Shown here in pieces: positions 40,940 to 48,105 of a stretch of 51,756 nucleotides of DNA. A program made the position numbers and the translations under genes. The notes beneath the pieces are model-generated. The model worked only from the letters and a program-made list of their open reading frames with translations. It ran no database searches and was not told the DNA's origin. Origin of the DNA: Serinicoccus chungangensis (GTDB lineage Bacteria; Actinomycetota; Actinomycetes; Actinomycetales; Dermatophilaceae). The stretch lies in assembly GCF_001483745.1 (NCBI RefSeq), contig NZ_LQBL01000033.1, forward strand, positions 1 to 51,756. Direction: 5' to 3'. Position 1 is the first letter of the stretch. Each line of letters opens with the position of its first letter.

Positions 40940-40967
40940 CTGACGTGACGTCAGCCGGGCTTAGGAT
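40940..40967 (+). promoter_or_regulatory. ilvA leaderless promoter with 15-bp palindrome
   Basis: CTGACGTGACGTCAG (40940-40954) is a perfect palindrome about one central G. TAGGAT at 40962-40967 is a good -10 whose expected start point is the ilvA ATG at 40974. The palindrome covers the -35 position, so it is placed for regulation. Its 13-bp core is shared with the pfkA upstream region at 36603. The rest of 40784-40973 contains three GTGTC-type repeats (about 40812-40830) and no gene. Confidence 0.55.
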
Positions 40968-40973
40968 CGAGGT

Positions 40974-42293
40974 ATGCCCGCAGCCCCCACCCCCTCCAGC
41001 CCGCCCGGTGCGTCGGCGGGAGGCACGACATACCCCTCCGCGACCCTCGCAGCGCTGCCGACGGCGGCCGACATCGAGCAGGCGGCGGGGCGGATCGCGG
41101 GCCGGGTCGCGCGCACCCCCCTGGAGCGCAGCGTTCGGCTCTCGGAGCAGACCGGCGCCTCGGTGTGGCTCAAGCGGGAGGACCAGCAGCCGGTGCGGTC
41201 CTACAAGGGGCGCGGCGCCGCCAACCTCATCGCCCAGCTCGACAGCGAGCAGATCTGGGCCGGGGTCGTCTGCGCCAGCGCCGGCAACCACGCGCAGGGC
41301 GTGGCGCACGCCTGCGCCACCCTGGGTGTCAACGCCCGCATCTACCTGCCCGCCACCACCCCCCGGCAGAAGCGCGACCGGGTCGCCGACATCGGGGGCG
41401 ACTGGGTCGAGGTCGTCGTCGGCGGCCGGACCTACGACGAGGCCGCGGCGGCGGCGCTGGCCGACGCGGAGCGCACCGGCGCGACCCTCGTGCCGGCCTT
41501 CGACCACCCGCACACCATCGCCGGGCAGGGGACCATCGCCCGGGAGATCAGCGAGGACCTGCCCGGCCCGCCGGACCTCGTGGTCGTCCCGTGCGGGGGC
41601 GGCGGGCTGCTCGCGGGGTGCCTCACGTGGTTCGGCGAGCACGCGCCCGGGGTGCGGGTCGTCGCCGCGGAGCCGGCCGGCGCCGCCAGCATGATGGCCG
41701 CCACCCGCGCCGGCGAGCCGGTCGCGCTGGAGGAGATCGACCGTTTCGTCGACGGCGCCGCGGTGCAGAAGGTCGGGACGCACACCTTCGAGGTGGTGCG
41801 ACGGCACACCCCCGAGCTCGTCGCCGTGCCCGAGGGCCGCATCTGCACCGAGATGATCCGGCTCTACCAGAGCGAGGGCATCATCGCCGAGCCCGCCGGG
41901 GCGCTCGCACCGGCGGCGCTGGAGGGCCTGGGCGACCTGCGCGGCCTCACGGTCGTCGTGGTGGTGTCCGGCGGCAACAACGACCTGCTGCGCTACCCCG
42001 AGGTGATGGAGCGCTCGCTCATCCACGAGGGCCTCAAGCACTACTTCCTCGTGGACTTCCCGCAGGAGCCGGGCATGCTGCGGCAGTTCCTCGACGAGGT
42101 GCTCGGCCCGGACGACGACATCGCGCTCTTCGAGTACGTCAAGCGCAACAACCGCGAGACCGGCCCGGCCCTGGTCGGCATCGAGCTCGGGGCACGCGAG
42201 GACCTCGCGCCGCTCCTGGAACGGCTGGACGCCAGCTCGATGGAGGTCGAGCCCATCCAGCCCGACAGCCCGCTCTTCCGCTTCATCCTCTGA
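40974..42293 (+). CDS. ilvA: Threonine ammonia-lyase (biosynthetic)
   Basis: A 439-residue fold-type II PLP enzyme. The Schiff-base lysine is K78 in VRSYKGRGA; the phosphate-binding CGGGGLLAG and SAGNHAQG loops are intact. The C-terminal 90 residues hold an ACT-like regulatory domain (HYFLVDFPQEPGMLRQFLDEVLG), a single copy, as in the shorter corynebacterial enzyme. It converts threonine to 2-oxobutanoate, the first step of isoleucine synthesis. The start is an ATG at the predicted transcription start, so no ribosome site is present. The gene stop is immediately followed by a 22-bp repeat array. Confidence 0.94.
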   Translation: MPAAPTPSSPPGASAGGTTYPSATLAALPTAADIEQAAGRIAGRVARTPLERSVRLSEQTGASVWLKREDQQPVRSYKGRGAANLIAQLDSEQIWAGVVCASAGNHAQGVAHACATLGVNARIYLPATTPRQKRDRVADIGGDWVEVVVGGRTYDEAAAAALADAERTGATLVPAFDHPHTIAGQGTIAREISEDLPGPPDLVVVPCGGGGLLAGCLTWFGEHAPGVRVVAAEPAGAASMMAATRAGEPVALEEIDRFVDGAAVQKVGTHTFEVVRRHTPELVAVPEGRICTEMIRLYQSEGIIAEPAGALAPAALEGLGDLRGLTVVVVVSGGNNDLLRYPEVMERSLIHEGLKHYFLVDFPQEPGMLRQFLDEVLGPDDDIALFEYVKRNNRETGPALVGIELGAREDLAPLLERLDASSMEVEPIQPDSPLFRFIL

Positions 42294-42381
42294 GCACCGG
42301 ACGCGTGGCCGGGCCGCACCGGACGCGTGGCCGGGCCGCACCGGACGCGTGGCCGGGCCGCACCGGACGCGTGGCCGGGCG
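42294..42381. repeat. 22-bp tandem repeat array, exactly four units between two stop codons
   Basis: Units at 42294-42315, 42316-42337, 42338-42359 and 42360-42381 are identical except for the last base. Each begins GCACCGGACGCGTGG. The array fills precisely the 88 bp between the ilvA stop (42291-42293) and the stop of the convergent siderophore-interacting gene (42382-42384). The near-identity of units suggests recent expansion. Confidence 0.92.
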
Positions 42382-43212
42382 TCAGTGGCTGGTGCCGGCC
42401 TTCCAGTAGCCGCAGAAGCTGATCTGCTTCTTCGGTATGCCGTGGCGCACCCAGTGGCGGCGCGCGGCGGTGGCGAGGTCGGACTCGCCCGCGACCCAGG
42501 CATACACCGGGCCCTCGGGCACCGGCACCTCCTGCAGGGCCGCGAGGACGGACGCCCCGGGGGTCGCCCCCGCCGGACGCACCACCCAGCGGACCTCGAT
42601 GCCCTCCGGCGCCGGGAGCGCCTGCCGGTCGTCGGGGTGCGGCACCTCGACGACCGCCGTGCCGCGGGCCTGGCTCGGGGCGTGCCGCAGGATGCCGGCG
42701 AGCGCCGGCAGCGCCGACTCGTCGGCGGCCAGCAGCAGGGGCGCCTCCTCGAGCGGGTGGTAGATCGCCCCCTCGTCGATGATGGCCACCTCGTCCCCCA
42801 CCTCGCAGCGCTGCGCCCAGAGTGAGGCGGGGCCGGCGTCACCGTGCTCCTCGCTGCCGTGGACGACGAAGTCGACGTCGAGCTCGGGCCCGTCCACCCC
42901 GTGCTCGCGGTAGGCGCGGACCGTGTAGTTCCGGATGACCGGACGCTGGGCGGCCGGGACGAGCATGAACTTCGCGTAGGCCGCCGTGGTCAGCTGGTCC
43001 GGGACGTGCCGCAGCGAGTCCGCGCCGCCGGTGGGCAGGAAGAGCCGGAACCACTGGTCGTCACCGATGACCTCGAAGTCGGTCAGGTCGGCGCCCCCGA
43101 GGGTGGTCCGGGCGAAGGTGGGGGTGGGGCGGTGGGCGCCGCGCACCCGGAGGCGCAGGGCGCGCGCGACCCGGGGCTTGCGCCGGGTGGCCTGCAGGTT
43201 GCTCTTGGCCAT
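42382..43212 (-). CDS. Siderophore-interacting protein (ferric-siderophore reductase)
   Basis: A 276-residue FAD-dependent reductase of the SIP/ViuB family. The flavin motif RNYTVR (94-99) and the preceding FARTTLGGADLTDFEVIGDDQWFRLFLP barrel strand are typical; the NAD(P)H domain includes LLLAADESALPALAGIL, and the C-terminus ends GYWKAG as expected. It releases iron by reducing ferric siderophores in the cytoplasm. It is divergent from the siderophore binding protein and shares with it a DtxR/IdeR box. ATG at 43212, with GGAGAC upstream. Confidence 0.92.
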   Translation of the reverse strand: MAKSNLQATRRKPRVARALRLRVRGAHRPTPTFARTTLGGADLTDFEVIGDDQWFRLFLPTGGADSLRHVPDQLTTAAYAKFMLVPAAQRPVIRNYTVRAYREHGVDGPELDVDFVVHGSEEHGDAGPASLWAQRCEVGDEVAIIDEGAIYHPLEEAPLLLAADESALPALAGILRHAPSQARGTAVVEVPHPDDRQALPAPEGIEVRWVVRPAGATPGASVLAALQEVPVPEGPVYAWVAGESDLATAARRHWVRHGIPKKQISFCGYWKAGTSH

Positions 43213-43281
43213 GGTGATCGGTCTCCTGCGGTGGGGGCGACGGGGCGGGGTGGTTCCGACCACCCAGGGCCAGCATATACA

Positions 43282-43300
43282 TTAGGTTCGCCTTGCCTAA
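43282..43300. promoter_or_regulatory. DtxR/IdeR iron box in the siderophore divergent promoter
   Basis: TTAGGTTCGCCTTGCCTAA matches about 15 of 19 positions of the consensus TTAGGTTAGGCTAACCTAA. It lies between the divergent siderophore-interacting and binding-protein genes. A TATATGCT -10-like element faces the left gene. Iron-dependent repression of both operons is a strong inference. Confidence 0.85.
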
Positions 43301-43317
43301 CTCGACTAAGGAGAACC

Positions 43318-44382
43318 ATGCGATCCTCTCGCGGCCGCGTCCTCGGCGCCGCCTCCGCGCTCACCCTCGCCCTGGCGCTGACCGCCTGCGGTGAGTCCTC
43401 CGGCTCCTCCGAGGAGGCCGACGCCGAGGCGGGCGCCACCGAGGGCTCCTCCGACGGCGCGGCCGAGGGCGCCTTCCCCGTGACCGTCCAGCACGCCTTC
43501 GGCGAGACCACCATCGAGGAGCAGCCCGAGCGGGTCGCCTCGGTCGCCTGGGCCAACCACGAGGTGCCGCTGGCCCTCGGCATCGTGCCGGTCGGCATGA
43601 GCGAGGCGACCTGGGGCGACGACGACGACAACGGCGTGCTGCCGTGGGTCGAGGACGCGCTCGCCGAGATGGACGCCGAGACCCCGGTCCTCTTCGACGA
43701 GACCGACGGCATCGACTTCGAGGCCGTCGCCGACACCGAGCCGGACGTCATCCTCGCCGCCTACTCCGGCCTCACCCAGGAGGAGTACGACACGCTCAGC
43801 CAGATCGCTCCGGTCGTGGCCTACCCCGAGCTGGCCTGGGGCACCACGTGGCAGCAGATGGTCGAGCTCAACAGCCAGGCCCTGGGCCTGGCCGAGGAGG
43901 GCGACGCCCTGGTCGAGGAGCTGGAGGGCTATGTCTCCGACACCGTGGCCGACTACCCCGAGCTCGAGGGCATGAGCGCGATGTTCAGCTCGCACAGCAC
44001 CGACGACCTGAGCCAGGTGGGCTTCTACACGACCAACGACCCGCGCGCGCTCTTCCTCGAGGAGCTCGGGATGACCACGCCCGAGCTGGTCGCCGAGCGG
44101 TCCGCGGAGAGCGACACCTTCTACGAGACGGTGAGCGCGGAGAACGCCGACCTGCTCGAGGACGTCGACCTGCTGGTGACCTACGGCGACGACGCCCTGC
44201 TCACCCAGCTGCAGGACGACGCCCTCGTCTCGGAGATCCCGGCCGTGGAGGACGGCGCCGTCGTCATGCTGGAGAACGACACCCCGCTCGCCGCCGCTGC
44301 CAACCCCTCGCCGCTCGCTCTCGAGTGGGGCCTGACCGACTTCCTCGACCTGGTCTCCGCCGCCGCAGAGAAGAGCCGGTGA
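43318..44382 (+). CDS. Iron-siderophore ABC transporter substrate-binding lipoprotein
   Basis: A 354-residue FecB/FhuD-like binding protein. The signal peptide ends in a lipobox, LTAC with C24 the lipidated residue, followed by a Ser/Glu/Gly-rich linker. The domain shows the class III binding protein pattern: ERVASVAWANHEVPLALGI, DTEPDVILAAYSGLTQEEYDTLSQIAPVV and a long connecting helix. It captures a ferric siderophore at the cell surface. ATG at 43318 follows AAGGAG. The stop overlaps the next permease start by four bases, so binding protein, permeases and ATPase form one operon under the iron box. Confidence 0.92.
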   Translation: MRSSRGRVLGAASALTLALALTACGESSGSSEEADAEAGATEGSSDGAAEGAFPVTVQHAFGETTIEEQPERVASVAWANHEVPLALGIVPVGMSEATWGDDDDNGVLPWVEDALAEMDAETPVLFDETDGIDFEAVADTEPDVILAAYSGLTQEEYDTLSQIAPVVAYPELAWGTTWQQMVELNSQALGLAEEGDALVEELEGYVSDTVADYPELEGMSAMFSSHSTDDLSQVGFYTTNDPRALFLEELGMTTPELVAERSAESDTFYETVSAENADLLEDVDLLVTYGDDALLTQLQDDALVSEIPAVEDGAVVMLENDTPLAAAANPSPLALEWGLTDFLDLVSAAAEKSR

Positions 44383-45437
44383 CCGACACCCTCACCGCCG
44401 CCCCGCCGGACGCCGCGACCCCCGCGGCGCGCCGGCGGGTCGGCACGCGGGCATACCGCCTCACCACCCTCGTCGCGGCGCTCGGCGCGCTGGTGCTCGC
44501 CGGCGTCCTGTCCGTCACCTTCGGCGCCCGCGAGATCGCGTATGCCGACCTCGTCGCCGCGCTCGGTGGCGCGCAGGACAACATCTCGCAGGCCGCCGTG
44601 GCGCAGCGGGTCCCTCGCACCTTCCTGGCCATGCTCGTGGGCGCCGCCCTCGGGCTGGCCGGCGCCGTCATGCAGGGCGTCACCCGCAACCCTCTCGCCG
44701 ACCCCGGCATCCTCGGGGTCACCTCGGGCGCCTCGCTGGCGGTGGTGGTCGGCATCGCCTTCTTCGGGCTGTCGACCTCCGGCGGCTACATCTGGGTGGC
44801 GATCCTCGGCGCCGCGGTCGCGGCCGCCGTCGTCTACGCCATCGGCTCGATGGGGCGCGGTGGCGCCACCCCGCTCAAGCTGGCCCTGGCCGGGGCCGCG
44901 ATGTCGGCGGCCTTCTCCTCCCTCGTCAGCGCCATCCTGCTGCCGCGGATCCAGGTCATGGACTCCTTCCGGTTCTGGCAGATCGGCGGTGTCGGCGGGG
45001 CGACGCCGGAGAAGATCACCGTGGCCCTCCCCTTCCTGCTCGTCGGCACGCTGCTGTCCTTCCTCGTCGCCCGGGGTCTGAACTCGCTGGCGCTCGGCGA
45101 CGACCTGGCCGCCGGGCTGGGCGAGCGGGTGGCGCTGACCCGTGCCCTCGCCGCGGTCGGGGCGGTGACGCTGTGCGGCGCGGCGACCGCGGTGGCCGGA
45201 CCGATCGGCTTCGTCGGCCTGGTCGTCCCGCACGCCTGCCGGCTCGTGGTCGGCACCGACCACCGGTGGCTGCTCCCGCTGTCCATGCTCGTGGGGGCGG
45301 TCCTGCTCACCCTCGCCGACGTCGTGGGGCGGGTCGTGGCGCGGCCGGCGGAGGTCGACGTGGGCATCATCACCGCGCTCATCGGCGCGCCGGTCTTCAT
45401 CATCATCGTGCGTCGCATGCGGGCGAGGGCGCTGTGA
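44379..45437 (+). CDS. Iron-siderophore ABC transporter permease 1 (FecCD family)
   Basis: A 352-residue BtuC/FecCD permease with about ten helices. RVPRTFLAMLVGAALGLAGAVMQGVTRNPLADPGILGVTSGAS is the conserved cytoplasmic loop and its partner LGERVALTRALAAVGAVTLCGAATAVAGPIGFVGLVVPHACR includes the coupling region. It pairs with permease 2 as a heterodimer. The GTG start overlaps the binding-protein stop; the stop overlaps the permease 2 start. Position 2 of four in the iron-regulated operon. Confidence 0.93.
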   Translation: MTDTLTAAPPDAATPAARRRVGTRAYRLTTLVAALGALVLAGVLSVTFGAREIAYADLVAALGGAQDNISQAAVAQRVPRTFLAMLVGAALGLAGAVMQGVTRNPLADPGILGVTSGASLAVVVGIAFFGLSTSGGYIWVAILGAAVAAAVVYAIGSMGRGGATPLKLALAGAAMSAAFSSLVSAILLPRIQVMDSFRFWQIGGVGGATPEKITVALPFLLVGTLLSFLVARGLNSLALGDDLAAGLGERVALTRALAAVGAVTLCGAATAVAGPIGFVGLVVPHACRLVVGTDHRWLLPLSMLVGAVLLTLADVVGRVVARPAEVDVGIITALIGAPVFIIIVRRMRARAL

Positions 45438-46483
45438 GCACGACCTCCACGGCCCCTCCCGCTCTCTCCCCGCTGCGTGCCGGGCGTCGGCGCCGTGCCG
45501 CGAGCCGTCGACGCGCCGCCGCCCTCCTCGGGGTGCTGGTGCTCGCGCTCTTCGCGCTGAGCCTCATGGTGGGCCAGACGTTCTACGGCCCCGGCGAGGT
45601 GTGGCGGGTCGTCCTCGGGCAGGACGTGCCCGGCGCCTCCTTCACCGTCGGGACGCTCCGGCTGCCGCGCGCCGTCCTCGGGCTGGTCGCCGGCGCCGCC
45701 CTCGGGATCGCGGGCGTGACCTTCCAGACCATGCTGCGCAACCCCCTCGCCTCCCCCGACATCATCGGCATCAGCGCCGGGGCCAGCGCCGCCGCCGTGG
45801 TCGGCATCGTGGTGCTGCGGGTGGACGAGGCGCTGGTGTCCGGGATGGCGATCGTGGCAGCGCTGGTGACGGCGCTGGTCATCTACCTGCTCGCCTACCG
45901 CGACGGCGTCCTCGGCACACGGCTCATCCTCATCGGCATCGGCATCGCGGCGATGCTGGACTCCGTCGTGGCCTACGTCATCGTGCGCGCCGCCGCGTGG
46001 GACCTGCAGGTGGCCATGCGCTGGCTGACCGGGAGCCTCAACGGCGCCACGTGGGGCATCGTGCTGCCGCTCGTCGTGGCGGCGGCGGTGCTCATGCCGG
46101 CGCTGCTCGCCCAGTCCCGGCAGCTGGAGCTCCTCCAGCACGGGGACGACACCGCCAGCGCCCTCGGCGTGCGGGTGGAGCGCACCCGGCTGACCGTCAT
46201 CGTGGCCGCGGTGGCGCTCATCGCCTTCGCGACCGCCGCGGCGGGCCCCATCGCCTTCGTCGCCTTCCTCGCCGGGCCGATCGCGGCTCGCGTCGTCGGA
46301 CCGGGGGGCTCGCTCATGATCCCCGCGGCGCTCACCGGCGCCCTGCTCGTGCTGGCGGCCGACCTCGCCGGGCAGCACCTCTTCGGCACCCGCTACCCGG
46401 TGGGCGTCATCACCGGGGTCCTCGGGGCGCCCTACCTCGTCTACCTGCTCATCCGCACCAACCGCGCCGGAGGCTCGTTGTGA
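45434..46483 (+). CDS. Iron-siderophore ABC transporter permease 2 (FecCD family)
   Basis: A 349-residue FecCD permease. It shows the same landmarks as permease 1: LRLPRAVLGLVAGAALGIAGVTFQTMLRNPLASPDIIGISAGAS and AVALIAFATAAAGPIAFVAFLAGPIAARVVG. A strongly basic N-terminus (RAGRRRRAASRRRAAALLG) precedes helix 1. GTG start overlapping permease 1 and stop overlapping the ATPase start, both by four bases. The pair probably forms the membrane channel. Confidence 0.93.
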   Translation: MSTTSTAPPALSPLRAGRRRRAASRRRAAALLGVLVLALFALSLMVGQTFYGPGEVWRVVLGQDVPGASFTVGTLRLPRAVLGLVAGAALGIAGVTFQTMLRNPLASPDIIGISAGASAAAVVGIVVLRVDEALVSGMAIVAALVTALVIYLLAYRDGVLGTRLILIGIGIAAMLDSVVAYVIVRAAAWDLQVAMRWLTGSLNGATWGIVLPLVVAAAVLMPALLAQSRQLELLQHGDDTASALGVRVERTRLTVIVAAVALIAFATAAAGPIAFVAFLAGPIAARVVGPGGSLMIPAALTGALLVLAADLAGQHLFGTRYPVGVITGVLGAPYLVYLLIRTNRAGGSL

Positions 46484-47298
46484 CCGACTCGCACACCCTC
46501 GTCGCCGAGCGCGTCAGCCTCGGCTACGGCGACCGCACCGTCGTCGACGGTCTCGACCTCACGGTGCCCCCGGGCCGCATCACGGCCGTCGTCGGCGCCA
46601 ACGCCTGCGGCAAGTCCACGCTGCTGCGCGCGCTCTCCCGGCTGCTGGCGCCCTCGCAGGGCCAGGTGGTCCTCGACGGCAAGGCCGTGCACACCCAGCC
46701 CACCAAGGCCGTGGCGCGCACCATGGGTCTGCTGCCGCAGAGCCCCCTCGCCCCGGAGGGGATCGCCGTGGCCGACCTGGTGGCCCGTGGACGCAGCCCG
46801 CACCAGCGGATGCTGTCCCGGTGGGCCGTCGCCGACGAGCAGGCGGTCCAGGAGGCGCTGGAGCTGACCGGGACGAGCGACCTGGTGGACCGGGCGGTCG
46901 ACGAGCTCTCCGGCGGTCAGCGCCAGCGCGTGTGGATCGCCATGGCCCTCGCGCAGCAGACCGACATCCTCCTGCTGGACGAGCCCACGACCTACCTCGA
47001 CATCTGTCACCAGATCGAGGTGCTCGACCTGCTCACCGACCTCAACCGCACCCGCGGCACGACCATCGTCATGGTGCTGCACGACCTCAACCTCGCCGCG
47101 CGCTACGCCGACCACCTCGTCGCGATGTGCGGAGGCCGGCTGCTGGCCGGAGGGCGGCCCGAGGACGTGCTCACCGCCGCGACCGTCGAGAAGGTCTTCG
47201 GGCTGCGCAGCCAGGTCGTGGCCGACCCCGTCTCCGGCAAGCCGATGGTCCTGCCCATCGGCCGTCACCACGCCCTCCAGCCCGTCACGCACGCCTGA
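46480..47298 (+). CDS. Iron-siderophore ABC transporter ATP-binding protein (FepC type)
   Basis: A 272-residue ATPase. Walker A GANACGKST (39-47), signature LSGGQRQR (143-150), Walker B ILLLDEPT (163-170) and H-loop VLHDLN are all intact. It powers import by the upstream permeases. GTG start overlapping permease 2. The stop codon is followed within two bases by a 22-bp tandem repeat array, which marks the end of the iron operon and may terminate it. Confidence 0.94.
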   Translation: MTDSHTLVAERVSLGYGDRTVVDGLDLTVPPGRITAVVGANACGKSTLLRALSRLLAPSQGQVVLDGKAVHTQPTKAVARTMGLLPQSPLAPEGIAVADLVARGRSPHQRMLSRWAVADEQAVQEALELTGTSDLVDRAVDELSGGQRQRVWIAMALAQQTDILLLDEPTTYLDICHQIEVLDLLTDLNRTRGTTIVMVLHDLNLAARYADHLVAMCGGRLLAGGRPEDVLTAATVEKVFGLRSQVVADPVSGKPMVLPIGRHHALQPVTHA

Positions 47299-47300
47299 GC

Positions 47301-47500
47301 CGCACCGGACGCGCGGTCAGGACGCACCGGACGTGTGGTCGGGACACACCAGACGTGTGGTCGGGACACACCAGACGTGTGGACGGGACACACCGGACGC
47401 GCGGTCAGGACGCACCGGACGCGCGTTCAGGACACACCAGACGTGTGGTCGGGACACACCAGACGTGTGGTCGGGACACACCGGACGCGCGTCCGGTGCG
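47301..47500. repeat. 22-bp tandem repeat array, nine units, two subtypes with covarying stem
   Basis: Eight 22-bp units plus a ninth (47477-47500). Two subtypes alternate: one with GCGCGGTCAGGACGC and one with GTGTGGTCGGGACAC. The change of C to T in the left arm is matched by G to A in the right, preserving a small stem in seven of eight junctions. The last unit contains a perfect 20-bp palindrome, CACCGGACGCGCGTCCGGTG (47479-47498). The remainder of the gap, to 47554, is unremarkable. Confidence 0.9.
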
Positions 47501-47554
47501 GCGCGGACGAGGTGACGGCAGGAGCAGCGGCGTCGTGACTGCCACGATGGGGGT

Positions 47555-47968
47555 ATGCCGCGCGTCCAGATCCCTCCGACCCGGACCCGGTACTGGCTCA
47601 TGGTCGGCCTGTGGTCCCTGATGCTCGCGACTACTGCTCTCCGCCTGGTCGACGGAGTCCGGGACGGTGCTGCCTGGTTGGTCGTCGACCTCGTGCTCTC
47701 CCTGGGCACGGCCGCGCTGCTCGTCCTGACCCTGACCGGCGCCCTGACTGTCACCGCCGACGCAGACGGGCTGCACGGCCACTGGTTCTACGGCCGTCGC
47801 CTGGTCCCGTGGGGCGAGGTCACCGAGATCCGGCCGGCTCCCAGCTACCCGGAGCGCCTGGTCATCCGCGGCGAGACCCGCAGGACCCTGGTCGAGGGGA
47901 TGAAGCCGGCCGATGACGAGGTGGCCCTGCTGCATACCTGGCACGAGAGGGCGATCAGTGGCCCCTGA
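47555..47968 (+). CDS. Small membrane protein with PH-like domain
   Basis: A 137-residue protein. Two hydrophobic helices (YWLMVGLWSLMLATTAL and WLVVDLVLSLGTAALLVLTL) precede a bacterial PH-like (bPH_6) module: GALTVTADADGLHGHWFYGRRLVPWGEVTEIR and PERLVIRGE. The layout is common in actinobacteria; function is unknown. ATG at 47555 follows GGGGGT, an unremarkable site. The gene is bracketed by two 22-bp arrays, one before its start and one after its stop, an odd arrangement for a short codirectional gene. Confidence 0.74.
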   Translation: MPRVQIPPTRTRYWLMVGLWSLMLATTALRLVDGVRDGAAWLVVDLVLSLGTAALLVLTLTGALTVTADADGLHGHWFYGRRLVPWGEVTEIRPAPSYPERLVIRGETRRTLVEGMKPADDEVALLHTWHERAISGP

Positions 47969-47978
47969 CCGTCCTCAG

Positions 47979-48105
47979 CGCGCGTCCGGTGCGTCCTGAC
48001 CGCGCGTCCGGTGCGGCCTGACCGCGCGTCCGGTGTGTCCTAACCGCGCGTCCGGTGCGTCCTGACCGCGCGTCCGGTGCGGGCTCACCGCGCGTCCGGT
48101 GCGCC
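47979..48105. repeat. 22-bp tandem repeat array extending into the MMPL coding end
   Basis: Five full units (47979-48088) and a partial sixth (48089-48105), each with CGCGCGTCCGGTGCG, the complement of the family core. Unit 5 contains the stop codon of the leftward MMPL gene (48085-48087); unit 6 is coding and supplies its last residues GAPDAR. The array runs through a convergent 3' junction with the PH-like gene. Confidence 0.92.

Noticed and set aside
40784-40973. A T-box or amino acid attenuator upstream of ilvA
   Set aside because: The promoter appears leaderless at the ATG, leaving no room for a leader RNA.
47301-47500. A CRISPR array
   Set aside because: The units are contiguous with no variable spacers and no cas genes are present.
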